Assembly: GCA_021787665.1 (NCBI GenBank)
Contig: JAJYLN010000002.1
Location: 186,001-250,000 of the forward strand
DNA: 64,000 bases
Reading direction: 5' to 3'
Source: a bacterium
GTDB taxonomy: Bacteria; JAMCPX01
Shown here piece by piece: positions 8,191 to 16,078 of the stretch. The position numbers and the translations under genes are program-made. Numbering within the stretch: the stretch's first letter is position 1; every line of letters begins with the position of its first letter. Under the pieces are notes generated by a model. It worked only from the letters and a program-made list of their open reading frames with translations, had not been told where the DNA came from and made no database searches.

Positions 8191-9753
8191 ATGAAGGTTG
8201 CGACGACCGAGATTATGAAGTCCCTCGATAAGAAAGCCGCTGAGTCTTTCGGCATCCCGGGCATCGTGCTTATGGAGAACGCAGGCAGGTCTGTTGCCGC
8301 CGCAGTCATGAGGGAGTTCCCGACACAGGCGAGAAAGGGGGTCCTCGTGCTGTGCGGCAAGGGTAACAACGGGGGAGACGGCTTTGTCGCTGCTCGGCAC
8401 CTTATCAACAGCGGTTACCGTGTCGCTGTGGTGCTGTTAGGGGAAAAAGAGGAGCTTACGGGCGATGCGGCTGCCAATTACAGCGCGCTCTTCCATAGTA
8501 CCGATGCTGTCCGTGAGTTGAAAGACGTAAACGGGCTGCTGAAGACCGGCATAGACCTGAGCAGCATGGGCCTCATCATAGACGCCATGCTCGGTACCGG
8601 TATTCAGGGAACCGTTAAAGAGCCCTATGCAGGGGCCATAAGCCTTATCAATGGGTCCGGCTTGCCCGTGGTATCCATAGATATACCATCAGGCATCAAT
8701 GCTGATACAGGCGCCGTGGCGGGCAGTGCCGTAAGAGCGGTAAAGACCATTAGCTTCGGCCTTACAAAGATAGGGCTGGTTGTTTTCCCGGGTGCTGAGT
8801 TTGCCGGTGGTGTAGAGATTGCAGATATATCTCTTCCAGAGAACCTTGTTAAAGAGACAAATATTCTATACAACCTATCCGATACAGATATTATAAAAAC
8901 TATCGTAAAGCCTCGTAACTATTCTACAAATAAGGGAGATTATGGACATGCTCTTATAGTTGGAGGATCGAAAGGCAAGAGCGGTGCACCAATCCTTGCT
9001 GCAAGGGCAGCACTCAGGGCCGGCAGTGGGCTCGTTACCCTGTGCGGCCCGGAAGGGCTCATGCCTGTCTTCGAGTCAACGGTCATAGAGGCATTGAAAG
9101 AGCCGCTGACCGAGACACCCGATGGCTTTATAGGCACTACGGCCATTGCTCAGGCCGAGAAGCTCATGCAACATAAGGACGTTGTGGCTATAGGTCCGGG
9201 CATGGGTACATCGAAGCAGACGTCGGAATTCCTCTTCGAATTTATAAAGCTGTGCAAGCTTCCCATGGTCATCGATGCGGACGCTATAAACATAATCGCC
9301 GGCAGGCCGAACATACTCATGGAGTGTTGCAACGGAAACATCGTCCTGACACCGCACCCGGGCGAGTTCGGCAGGCTTATCGGCATGGATCCGAAAGAGG
9401 TGAACAGTGATAGGGTGGGTCTTGCAGCTGATTTTGCGAAGAAGTACCGTTGTACGCTTCTCCTGAAGGGTGCGAGGACCATCGTGGCAAACAGGGACGG
9501 CGAGGTATGGATAAACCCTACCGGGAACCCGGGCATGGCAACCGGCGGCATGGGGGACGCGCTTACCGGTATTATAGCGGGCCTGATAGCGACCGGGATC
9601 GACGTACAGGACGCGGCCGTAGCCGGTGCCTATATCCATGGTATGGCAGGGGACATCGTCTATGCCTATCATCCGAATGCCGCAGTCCTCGCCTCCGACG
9701 TCATCGAGCGGGTCCCGTACGTACTATCCAGCCTGTTGGAGACAGAGAAATAG
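8191..9753 (+). CDS. nnrD: Bifunctional NAD(P)HX epimerase/dehydratase
   Basis: 520-residue metabolite-repair enzyme that restores hydrated NAD(P)H. The N-terminal YjeF/NnrE domain (about 1-215) carries the epimerase signature LMENAGRS and GKGNNGGDGFVAARHL; the C-terminal NnrD domain (about 225-515) is a ribokinase-like ADP/ATP-dependent dehydratase with HPGEFGRLI and the nucleotide/substrate motif NPGMATGGMGDALTGI. Both halves are full length and no frameshift is visible. A hairpin immediately downstream (9768-9805) probably ends transcription. Confidence 0.97.
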   Translation: MKVATTEIMKSLDKKAAESFGIPGIVLMENAGRSVAAAVMREFPTQARKGVLVLCGKGNNGGDGFVAARHLINSGYRVAVVLLGEKEELTGDAAANYSALFHSTDAVRELKDVNGLLKTGIDLSSMGLIIDAMLGTGIQGTVKEPYAGAISLINGSGLPVVSIDIPSGINADTGAVAGSAVRAVKTISFGLTKIGLVVFPGAEFAGGVEIADISLPENLVKETNILYNLSDTDIIKTIVKPRNYSTNKGDYGHALIVGGSKGKSGAPILAARAALRAGSGLVTLCGPEGLMPVFESTVIEALKEPLTETPDGFIGTTAIAQAEKLMQHKDVVAIGPGMGTSKQTSEFLFEFIKLCKLPMVIDADAINIIAGRPNILMECCNGNIVLTPHPGEFGRLIGMDPKEVNSDRVGLAADFAKKYRCTLLLKGARTIVANRDGEVWINPTGNPGMATGGMGDALTGIIAGLIATGIDVQDAAVAGAYIHGMAGDIVYAYHPNAAVLASDVIERVPYVLSSLLETEK

Positions 9754-9767
9754 TGCTCACGCATGCA

Positions 9768-9805
9768 ACACGACCTGTACAGACAAGAGGCTGTATAAGT
9801 CGTGT
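9768..9805. terminator. Imperfect hairpin between convergent genes
   Basis: ACACGAC (9768-9774) pairs with GTCGTGT (9799-9805), and inside it TACAG pairs with CTGTA around an eight-base loop. It lies between the stop of the NAD(P)HX repair gene and the convergent GT2 gene, so it may serve both strands. There is no clear T-run, so it may act as a weak or bidirectional terminator. Confidence 0.5.
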
Positions 9806-9860
9806 TATCGAAGAATCGATACTCGGGCAGATCGGGTGAGCGGGACGATCGGCATGAGGG

Positions 9861-10607
9861 TCACTGCTTCCGGTTGATGTTCCTGACGTACCTCCATGTT
9901 AAGGCGCTGAAATACCATTTCAGATATTTCGGTATCCAAGCCTTCATGTGGAACCTCGACTTTTCTGGTGTCCTGCTCCTCCATGCGGAAGGGACTTCCG
10001 CTATCCTATAGCCTCTGAAATATGCCTTCACTGCCAGCTCCATACCTATCTCGAACCCGCCGGTGCTTTCCACCGGGATGGCCTCCAGTGCCCTGCGGGA
10101 ATACAACTTGAAGCTGTTGGTGACGTCCCTGGTGGGTATCCCGATGAGATAATGCATGGACAGGCCGGCCATGCGTGAGAGGATGCCCTTGACCAGGGGT
10201 CCCCCTGTATGTTTCCCGCCTTTCATGTACCGGGAGCCGCACACGATGTCCACGCCACTGACTGCCTGCTCGAGCATTGCCGGGACGGCCGAGAGGTCGT
10301 CGGACAGGTCGCCCATGACCACCAATACCCAGTCCGACGAACTGAGCTTAAAGCCCGTCTTGATCGCGTTGAGTGCGCCGTGCCCGTAGATGTTCTTTAC
10401 GGGCCTGAGCCTTGTCGTCCAGAGCGGGTCGTTAAGGGCCCTCTCCAGGAATGGGAGCGTCGTATCGCCATCGAAGTCATAAACTACCACTACTGCTTCA
10501 GTGGCAGGGGCGTATCGTTGTATCTCGCCCAGGGTGGTAATAATATTCTCGCCCTCGTTATAGACCGGGATTACTATGGTAAGGGCAATATCGTGCCTTT
10601 GCACCAT
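9861..10607 (-). CDS. GT2 glycosyltransferase, dolichyl-phosphate mannose synthase-like
   Basis: 248 residues from the ATG at 10607 (a TTG at 10619 overlapping the upstream stop is an alternative start). GT-A fold family 2 enzyme: LTIVIPVYNEGENI at the start, the nucleotide-sugar region with VVYDFDGDTT, GHGALNAIKTGFKL, the DxD-like VVMGDLSDD, and GSRYMKGGKHTGGP followed by the acceptor-side segment TRDVTNSFKLYSRRAL. These match polyprenyl-phosphate sugar synthases. No C-terminal membrane domain is present. Upstream on the same strand is only a decayed flippase tail, so the gene has lost its original operon neighbour. Confidence 0.9.
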   Translation of the reverse strand: MVQRHDIALTIVIPVYNEGENIITTLGEIQRYAPATEAVVVVYDFDGDTTLPFLERALNDPLWTTRLRPVKNIYGHGALNAIKTGFKLSSSDWVLVVMGDLSDDLSAVPAMLEQAVSGVDIVCGSRYMKGGKHTGGPLVKGILSRMAGLSMHYLIGIPTRDVTNSFKLYSRRALEAIPVESTGGFEIGMELAVKAYFRGYRIAEVPSAWRSRTPEKSRFHMKAWIPKYLKWYFSALTWRYVRNINRKQ

Positions 10608-10615
10608 AGTAACTC

Positions 10616-10750
10616 TCAACCCTTATTCACAAACTGTCTTACATACCCCAGGTACCGCGCCTTCTCGTCCCTCGTCAGCCCGAACAGGTAATAAAGGCCC
10701 CAATAGAAAAAACCGATTATCGCGCTCTCGAACACGAAGACGAAGAGCGG
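10616..10750 (-). pseudogene. Decayed flippase 3' end, copy 1
   Basis: The minus strand encodes a 44-residue C-terminal fragment: VFESAIIGFFYWGLYYLFG, then LTRDEKARYLGYVRQF, then a stop at 10616 that overlaps the alternative TTG start of the GT2 gene. The pattern (last transmembrane helix, then charged tail) parallels the C-terminus of the intact Wzx-like flippase encoded at 12429-13994, whose end reads IMFFFFGLSKLQKERYIYIL. There is no start codon and the upstream part has been replaced by unrelated sequence. Two further copies of this tail lie at 11304 and 12341. Confidence 0.7.
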
Positions 10751-10755
10751 TAATC

Positions 10756-11030
10756 TTAAATAATAGTTATTTCGTAACTCGTTATCCAAATATCAATCTG
10801 TTTAAATCTTTCCTTCAAAACTTCTTTATATTGTTTGAAAAAATCTTCATGGTTTTTCTCGATAGAGACATCGACAATTATTCTGACACCAATTTATCTT
10901 CGAATAGCTGATTTTGATAAAGCCACCTCCCCACTATTCTTGTGGCATCTGTAGTTGTCGCGCCGAATTTATTAAGGAGTTCTTCGTTTGTTGTGAGGAA
11001 CTTTTCTTTTTCTATTTTTTGTTCCATCAT
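10756..11030 (-). pseudogene. Frameshifted small gene, second member of a two-gene cassette
   Basis: The ATG at 11030 overlaps the stop of the upstream 73-residue gene (ATGA). The first frame gives 50 residues (start MMEQKIEKEKFLTTNEELL, end LFEDKLVSE) and stops at 10878; a second frame continues at once with RIIVDVSIEKNHEDFFKQYK and runs to a stop at 10756. Neither half has its own good start, so the simplest reading is one ~90-residue protein broken by a single frameshift, or two short overlapping proteins. Not recognised. The end abuts flippase tail copy 1 directly. Confidence 0.5.
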
Positions 11031-11248
11031 TGTACAACAATGGCAGGAGAATTTCGTATCTCCTCAGTTTCATTAAGAACAGTCCTTTTCATTATTTCAA
11101 ATCTGATATTCTCTTTTTTAAGGAACTCTACCATATAATCATTGACTTCAAAGAGACCATCTGGTAAACTCCACACTGTTCCTTTAAGAGCAAGTAGATA
11201 ATATCCATTAACCTTATCTTCCTGTGTCTTGAATTTTAAAAGCACCAT
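11027..11248 (-). CDS. Small hypothetical protein, first gene of a two-gene cassette
   Basis: 73-residue acidic/hydrophobic protein starting MVLLKFKTQEDKVNGYYLLA and containing GTVWSLPDGLFEVNDYMVEF. A good ribosome-binding site (ggagg, seven bases before the ATG) and an upstream TATATT-like -10 support expression. Its stop overlaps the ATG of the next, frameshifted gene, so the two form a coupled mini-operon of under 500 bases. The arrangement, size and location beside VapBC are reminiscent of toxin-antitoxin modules, but no family is recognised and the function is unknown. Confidence 0.6.
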   Translation of the reverse strand: MVLLKFKTQEDKVNGYYLLALKGTVWSLPDGLFEVNDYMVEFLKKENIRFEIMKRTVLNETEEIRNSPAIVVQ

Positions 11249-11303
11249 TTTTATGCCTCCATGCCATATCTCGGTTTTAATATAACACCAGATTATTTAA
11301 TTG

Positions 11304-11518
11304 TCAAAATACTCGTCCCTTCCCCGCGAACTGCCTCACATACCCCTGGTACCGGGCCTTCTCGTCCTTCGTCAGCCCGAACAGGCAGCACAGCACCCCG
11401 TAGAAGAAGCCGATGACCGCGCTCTCGAGCACGAAGACAATGAGCAGGTGCGGCTCCTCGTAGCGCTTAATGACCCCCTACGCCGGACCTATTACTCTGC
11501 CGCCTCTCAGGTAGGCTA
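11304..11518 (-). pseudogene. Decayed flippase 3' end, copy 2
   Basis: Minus-strand reading gives IAYLRGGRVIGPA, an in-frame TAG near 11478, then GVIKRYEEPHLLIVFVLES, AVIGFFYGVLCCLFG and LTKDEKARYQGYVRQF before a stop at 11304. It matches copy 1 residue by residue over the last ~38 positions and is very similar at the DNA level. The in-frame stop and lack of a start mark it as a relic. It ends right at the promoter of the following VapBC-type operon. Confidence 0.7.
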
Positions 11519-11522
11519 TCTC

Positions 11523-11569
11523 TTGACATACTTATAGTGTAGCATTATCCTACACACATAGGATATGTG
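11523..11569 (+). promoter_or_regulatory. Promoter and operator of the VapBC-type operon
   Basis: TTGACA (11523-11528), a 17-base spacer and TATCCT (11546-11551) form a near-consensus housekeeping promoter. Overlapping and just downstream of the -10 are two interlocking inverted repeats: TCCTA/TAGGA (11548-11552 and 11559-11563) and CACAT/ATGTG (11555-11559 and 11565-11569). Placement over the start of transcription fits autorepression by the ribbon-helix-helix antitoxin encoded next (known behaviour of such families; binding itself is inferred). A strong SD (aaggagg, 11572-11578) follows. Confidence 0.7.
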
Positions 11570-11586
11570 ATAAGGAGGCTATGATT

Positions 11587-11847
11587 ATGGTGAGGATAAA
11601 TGCGATATTGTCCGAGGATATGATTGAGAAAATCGACACGATTACTCAGAATGAGCATAAAAGCAGGAGCATGATATTGAGAGAGGCGACTCAGAAATTT
11701 ATCGAAGAATACCAGCAAAAGCTGGAGGAAGTCAGAAGAAAAGAGCGGATAAAGCATGCGATCGAAACGCAGGAACGGTTGAGAAAGAAGTCGGGTGCAT
11801 GGGATGGCATTGGGGAACTCAGAAAATGGAGAAAAACCTCACAGTGA
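11587..11847 (+). CDS. Ribbon-helix-helix antitoxin (VapB/CopG type)
   Basis: 86 residues from the ATG at 11587; a second in-frame ATG at 11581 lies too close to the SD, so 11587 (8 bases after AGGAGG) is preferred. The N-terminus MVRINAILSEDMIEKIDTI is a typical ribbon-helix-helix beta-strand plus helix A, followed by SRSMILREATQKFI (helix B). The C-terminal half is a long charged helix (EEYQQKLEEVRRKERIKHAI) suited to wrapping a toxin. It is followed, with overlap, by a PIN-domain gene, the classic antitoxin-toxin order. Predicted to neutralise the toxin and repress the operon through the dyads upstream. Confidence 0.88.
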   Translation: MVRINAILSEDMIEKIDTITQNEHKSRSMILREATQKFIEEYQQKLEEVRRKERIKHAIETQERLRKKSGAWDGIGELRKWRKTSQ

Positions 11848-12272
11848 ATACCTATATTCTGGACACCTCAGTCGTGGTCAAATGGTTTAGCAGCCATAGC
11901 GAGGATGATCGTGTGGCATCGCTTCGTTTAAGACAGGACATCCTGAATGGGGAGTGTGCGGTCGTTGCTCCAACCCTTCTATTCTATGAGCTTGCCAATG
12001 CATTAAGGTATAACCCGCGATTTAATGCAAAGGATGTCAATGACGCTGTCAACAGCGTTATGGAGATGGGATTTGAAGTTTATGGCGTCGAGGTAGATAC
12101 CATGGCACAGGCCGTTGAGATGGCTTTCAGATTCCATGTTGCCGTCTATGATACTTACTTCCTTGCAGTGTCACAGACAAAAAAGAAGCCGCTGCTGACG
12201 GCGGATTACAGGTTTGCCGATCGTATGAAGGGGTTTAAGAATATAATAAAGCTCTCGGATTTCGTGCCCTGA
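11826..12272 (+). CDS. PIN-domain ribonuclease toxin (VapC type)
   Basis: 148 residues from ATG 11826; a GTG at 11844 that overlaps the antitoxin stop (GTGA) is an equally plausible start. PIN fold with the expected acidic residues: Asp13 in YILDTSVVVKWF, Glu in LLFYELANALRY, and Asp residues in VYDTYFLAVSQ and LLTADYRFA, the last being the usual VapC C-terminal motif. VapC enzymes cleave tRNA or rRNA at defined sites; the target here is unknown. All four acidic positions are intact, so the toxin is probably active. The module sits between two decayed flippase tails. Confidence 0.92.
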   Translation: MEKNLTVNTYILDTSVVVKWFSSHSEDDRVASLRLRQDILNGECAVVAPTLLFYELANALRYNPRFNAKDVNDAVNSVMEMGFEVYGVEVDTMAQAVEMAFRFHVAVYDTYFLAVSQTKKKPLLTADYRFADRMKGFKNIIKLSDFVP

Positions 12273-12282
12273 TCAAATCCTT

Positions 12283-12357
12283 CAATCTTTACCGTCAATC
12301 CTCTACTCCTAACTCACTAAACTCTCAACTCCCCAACTCTTTAACTCCCAACTCTAA
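12283..12357. repeat. Low-complexity AACTC-type repeats
   Basis: The gap after the toxin gene contains at least six close variants of AACTC/AACTCCC (for example around 12310, 12319, 12326, 12334, 12342 and 12350), giving a pyrimidine-rich strand in an irregular 7-9 base rhythm. No gene or stem structure is seen. It directly abuts flippase tail copy 3 and supplies that copy's stop codon. Likely a slippage-prone scar. Confidence 0.6.
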
Positions 12358-12397
12358 ACTGTTTCAGATACCCCAGGTACCGTTTCTTCTTGCATAT
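12341..12397 (-). pseudogene. Decayed flippase 3' end, copy 3
   Basis: Only about eleven codons remain: the minus strand reads KKRYLGYLKQF and then runs into the AACTC repeats to a stop at 12341. The 15 bases ATACCCCAGGTACCG (12368-12382) are identical to those in copy 1 (10643-10657). The short length makes this copy the weakest of the three, but the exact match and position at the edge of the island support it. Confidence 0.5.
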
Positions 12398-12428
12398 CAG
12401 GGTCTTTTTGATATGCAATAAAGGCTAT

Positions 12429-13994
12429 ATGGAAGACAATCAGTATCAGGGCCCTCAATTGCAGCCAGACATGCCTTCCCAGTACGGTAAAAAGATCGTA
12501 AAGAATGCCGTATCGAATTACGTCGGTATGGCCGTGGCTATTATAGTCACTTTTTTCCTTTCTCCTTTCATAATACACCACCTGGGGAATGCTGCTTATG
12601 GTTTATGGGCGTTGTTTCAATCTTTGTTCGGTTACTTTGGGCTGCTTGACTTAGGGTTGAGCACGGCCTCTGTCAAATATATAGCACAGTATAAGGCACT
12701 TAATGATAAGAAGAGCATAGATACAATTGTTTCAACCTTATTCACCACGTATTTGGTGATAGGCACGCTCTCATTGGCTATTGCCTTAATCTTATCACTC
12801 TTTATAACCAGGCTCTTTAACATTCCTCCAGAATTGAGCCTTATAGCGAGAGAGGCAATTATAATCGGCGGTTTTAATTCATTGATAACTTTTTCTTATG
12901 GCATAATGAATGGGACATTGGCTGGGTATCAAAGGTACGATATCATCAATATCATAGGGGTCGCGCGCTACGTCCTTTATGTGCCTGCGGTGATACTGTT
13001 ATTGGAAGCAGGACAAGGCGTGCTTTTCTTGTTTTATTTGAATCTGTTCCTGGCAATAATAGTTCTGATATTTGTTTATTATCTTATCGTTTATAGATTG
13101 CAATACGCAACGATAAAATTTCATCTTTTCAGTCTTACCTCTCTTAAAACAGCGTTCGGCTACAGTGTAATAGTTTTTCTTAATGATATTGCCGGACAAA
13201 TAGCCAGTACTGTTGGGAATGTAGTTACAGGTATAATGCTCACCATGGCGGATGTTGCCTTTTCTTCGCTTGCCAACAGGCTGGTCAATTATATGGCTAT
13301 GCTGGCTACCAATTTTTTAGGCATTACACTGCCAGTTTATTCTGAAATGGATGCTCAGGGAGACAAGGAGAGGATTAAAAAGTTTTATCTTGAGTTTGTC
13401 GTATTGAGTGTGAGTGTGTTTACCCCGGCTATGATGTTTCTCGTTGTATTCCATAAAGATTTTTTTCTTTTGTGGATAGGCAAAGGTTACGATAAGGCTG
13501 CTGTGTTAGCCCTGCTGTTGGGAATAGGAGTGTACATACATATACCGTTGGGATACGTAACAGGTATGGTATTGTTCGGACTTGCGAAACATTTGTACTT
13601 ATCCATTACAAATTTTATTACCATGGTGGCAAATATACTTATCACCGTAATATGTATAAAGCGTTTTGGTGTTATCGGGATTGGATATAGCTGGATAATT
13701 ACGAGTGTAACAGCTAATCTTCTTATCACAAGGTATACCAATAAATTGTTACATGTTGGATTATATGAATATTTGAAGACCATTATACCTCCAGCTTTTT
13801 TTGGCATTTTTGCTCTATTGTTTTATTACCTTGCCAGTCATTATTCTCCTCCACACCATTTTGTCATACTCGCTATTGACGGAACAATAGGGTTTGTTAT
13901 ATACATGATTATGTTTTTCTTTTTTGGTTTATCAAAATTACAGAAAGAAAGGTATATATACATTCTTAAATCGTTTGGTAATAAGTTTATATAA
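12429..13994 (+). CDS. Wzx-like polysaccharide flippase
   Basis: 521-residue polytopic membrane protein of the MATE/Wzx-type flippase superfamily that carries undecaprenyl-linked oligosaccharide across the inner membrane. Start chosen at the ATG at 12429, with a short aagg-type SD just upstream, although the frame is open earlier. After a polar N-terminus come about 12-14 hydrophobic helices; the conserved N-terminal segment reads GNAAYGLWALFQSLFGYFGL then DLGLSTASVKYIAQYKALND, typical of Wzx/RfbX proteins. AT-rich compared with the housekeeping flanks, as is usual for O-antigen loci. First gene of the polysaccharide island; about 30 bases separate it from the sugar-biosynthesis genes. Confidence 0.93.
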   Translation: MEDNQYQGPQLQPDMPSQYGKKIVKNAVSNYVGMAVAIIVTFFLSPFIIHHLGNAAYGLWALFQSLFGYFGLLDLGLSTASVKYIAQYKALNDKKSIDTIVSTLFTTYLVIGTLSLAIALILSLFITRLFNIPPELSLIAREAIIIGGFNSLITFSYGIMNGTLAGYQRYDIINIIGVARYVLYVPAVILLLEAGQGVLFLFYLNLFLAIIVLIFVYYLIVYRLQYATIKFHLFSLTSLKTAFGYSVIVFLNDIAGQIASTVGNVVTGIMLTMADVAFSSLANRLVNYMAMLATNFLGITLPVYSEMDAQGDKERIKKFYLEFVVLSVSVFTPAMMFLVVFHKDFFLLWIGKGYDKAAVLALLLGIGVYIHIPLGYVTGMVLFGLAKHLYLSITNFITMVANILITVICIKRFGVIGIGYSWIITSVTANLLITRYTNKLLHVGLYEYLKTIIPPAFFGIFALLFYYLASHYSPPHHFVILAIDGTIGFVIYMIMFFFFGLSKLQKERYIYILKSFGNKFI

Positions 13995-14026
13995 AAACAA
14001 ACAAAACTTAGTTAGTCCGATTAAAA

Positions 14027-14551
14027 ATGTCTTATAAAAGCGGAGTAACAAGAGAGTTTATGGATATACGAAAGAAAGAAAAATTTATTCACTCGCATGC
14101 CATTGTGGAAAAAGGTGCAAAAATAGGTGAAGGAACGGAGGTTTGGGCATTCGTACATATTCTTGGAGGTGCAAAAATAGGAGCTGGTTGTAACATTTGC
14201 GATCATGTATTTATAGAAAATGATGTAATAATTGGGAATAGAGTGACTATAAAATCTGGTGTACAACTGTGGGATGGAGTGAGAATAAAGGATGATGTGT
14301 TTATAGGTCCGAATGTAACGTTTACCAATGATAAATTTCCACGTAGTAAGCAGTATCCATCTCGATTTTTGGAAACTATTGTTAAAAATGGGGCCAGCAT
14401 AGGTGCTAACGCTACCATATTACCTAATATTACTATAGGGGAAAAAGCCATGATTGGTGCTGGCTCTGTTGTTACGCATAATGTGCCTGATTATGCTATG
14501 GTTGTAGGTAATCCATCACGCCTTATTAGGATATTAAAAAAGAAAAAATGA
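14027..14551 (+). CDS. Left-handed beta-helix N-acetyltransferase (FdtC/WbbJ-like)
   Basis: 174 residues (or 163 from the ATG at 14060) dominated by hexapeptide repeats: [75 protein letters not shown] and [20 protein letters not shown]. This pattern, with the inserted NDKFPRS loop, is typical of the acetyltransferases that N-acetylate dTDP-3-amino-3,6-dideoxyhexoses. Context agrees: the next two genes are the matching ketoisomerase and aminotransferase. It overlaps the ketoisomerase start by 4 bases. Predicted to perform the last step to dTDP-Fuc3NAc or dTDP-Qui3NAc. Confidence 0.87.
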   Translation: MSYKSGVTREFMDIRKKEKFIHSHAIVEKGAKIGEGTEVWAFVHILGGAKIGAGCNICDHVFIENDVIIGNRVTIKSGVQLWDGVRIKDDVFIGPNVTFTNDKFPRSKQYPSRFLETIVKNGASIGANATILPNITIGEKAMIGAGSVVTHNVPDYAMVVGNPSRLIRILKKKK

Positions 14552-14955
14552 AAATACAGGATTGTAGGATAATTGAACTGCCGAAGGTTGTAGATCCACG
14601 AGGTAATTTAACACCTATCGAAAGCAGGAAAGATATTCCGTTTGAAATCAAACGTGTTTATTATCTTTATGACGTACCCGGTGGCGAAGCGCGTGGAGGT
14701 CATGCACATAAAAATTTACTGCAGTTTATTATAGCCATTTCTGGCAGCTTTGATGTTGTTTTGGATGATGGCACAAACAAGAAAAGGTTCCATTTGAACC
14801 GCGCCTATTATGGACTGTATATCCCGTCGATGATCTGGAGAGAACTGGATAATTTTTCTTCCGCGTCCGTATGTTTGGTCTTGGCTTCTGAGCCATATTC
14901 AGCAAACGATTATATAAGGGATTATGACGAATTTCTTAAAGCTGTAAGAACTTGA
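14548..14955 (+). CDS. fdtA: dTDP-4-oxo-6-deoxyhexose 3,4-ketoisomerase (FdtA-like)
   Basis: 135-residue cupin of the FdtA/QdtA/WxcM C-terminal family, which converts dTDP-4-keto-6-deoxyglucose to the 3-keto isomer. Seen: [33 protein letters not shown] with the cupin His residues, [14 protein letters not shown] and the C-terminal [13 protein letters not shown] typical of the family. The ATG overlaps the acetyltransferase stop (ATGA). Whether the product is galacto- (FdtA) or gluco-configured (QdtA) cannot be read safely from the sequence. rmlA and rmlB, needed for the substrate, are not in this window. Confidence 0.9.
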   Translation: MKIQDCRIIELPKVVDPRGNLTPIESRKDIPFEIKRVYYLYDVPGGEARGGHAHKNLLQFIIAISGSFDVVLDDGTNKKRFHLNRAYYGLYIPSMIWRELDNFSSASVCLVLASEPYSANDYIRDYDEFLKAVRT

Positions 14956-14958
14956 ACT

Positions 14959-16065
14959 ATGGGAATTCCTTTCTTGGATCTTAAAGACCAGTACGTAGAA
15001 TTAAAAGAAGAATTGGATAATGCCTACGATAGAGTCATGAAAAGCGGCTGGTTTATCATGGGCAGAGAGCTTGAAGCATTTGAACGGGAATTTGCTGATT
15101 ATTGTGAAGCCAGATACTGCATCGGGGTCGGGAATGGGCTGGATGCACTCCATTTGATACTGAGGGCCTATGGCATAAGCGCAGGTGAGGAGGTCATAGT
15201 ACCTGCTAATACCTACATTGCTACGTGGCTCGCAATATCTTATGCAGGTGCCAAACCGGTGCCGGTGGAACCGGATGAAAGGACTTACAATATCAATCCG
15301 CTGCTTATTGAAGCCGCTGTTACAAAAAAAACGAAAGCGATTATACCCGTGCATTTGTACGGCCAGCCTGCTGATATGGATCCGATTCTCAAGATTGCAG
15401 ATAAATACAAATTGAAAGTGATAGAGGATGCGGCGCAGGCCCACGGCGCAAAATATAGGGGTAAAAGGGTCGGCAGTATTGGCGATGCAGCAGGTTTTAG
15501 CTTTTACCCCGCAAAAAATCTTGGAGCCTTTGGGGACGGTGGGGCTGTGGTAACCGATGATAAAGAACTTGCAGGAAAGATTCGGGTGATGAGGAACTAT
15601 GGATCTAAAGTCAAATATTACAACGAGGTCAAGGGCTTTAATTCGAGACTGGATGAATTGCAGGCAGCGTTTTTACGAGTCAAGCTTTCCATGTTGGATG
15701 GGTGGAATACAAGGCGTTCGAAAATAGCCCGGCAATACTTGTCAGAGCTAAAGGATGTATCGAAATTGATTTTACCTTTCGTTCCCGCTTGGGCAGAGCC
15801 TGTCTGGCACCTTTTTGTCATCAGGCATCCTAAAAGGGACATGCTCCGGAAGCGTTTGAAAAAAAAGGGCATAGATACGCTCATTCATTATCCAGTCCCT
15901 CCACATTTATCTGAAGCATACTCTGCGGATTCCAGGTTCGGTAAAATGAAATTACCGGTTACGGAATCAATTGCGAGTGATGTGTTGAGTTTACCGATGA
16001 GCCCATATATGGATAATGAAGCAGTACATCTGATTAAACAGGCATTATCCGGGATAGGATTGTGA
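14959..16065 (+). CDS. fdtB: DegT/DnrJ aminotransferase for dTDP-3-keto sugar (FdtB-like)
   Basis: 368-residue PLP-dependent sugar aminotransferase. The family signature is clear: [65 protein letters not shown], and the PLP lysine Lys186 in [16 protein letters not shown]; the C-terminus contains [11 protein letters not shown]. With the adjacent ketoisomerase it would make dTDP-3-amino-3,6-dideoxyhexose from the 3-keto sugar, which the acetyltransferase then acetylates. Three bases separate it from the ketoisomerase gene, so one operon. Confidence 0.92.
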   Translation: MGIPFLDLKDQYVELKEELDNAYDRVMKSGWFIMGRELEAFEREFADYCEARYCIGVGNGLDALHLILRAYGISAGEEVIVPANTYIATWLAISYAGAKPVPVEPDERTYNINPLLIEAAVTKKTKAIIPVHLYGQPADMDPILKIADKYKLKVIEDAAQAHGAKYRGKRVGSIGDAAGFSFYPAKNLGAFGDGGAVVTDDKELAGKIRVMRNYGSKVKYYNEVKGFNSRLDELQAAFLRVKLSMLDGWNTRRSKIARQYLSELKDVSKLILPFVPAWAEPVWHLFVIRHPKRDMLRKRLKKKGIDTLIHYPVPPHLSEAYSADSRFGKMKLPVTESIASDVLSLPMSPYMDNEAVHLIKQALSGIGL

Positions 16066-16078
16066 CAAAAGACTTTGC

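Noticed and set aside
9768-9805. Attachment site or operator
   Set aside because: The inverted repeat lies between convergent stops and no integrase or regulator gene is near; terminator is the simpler reading.
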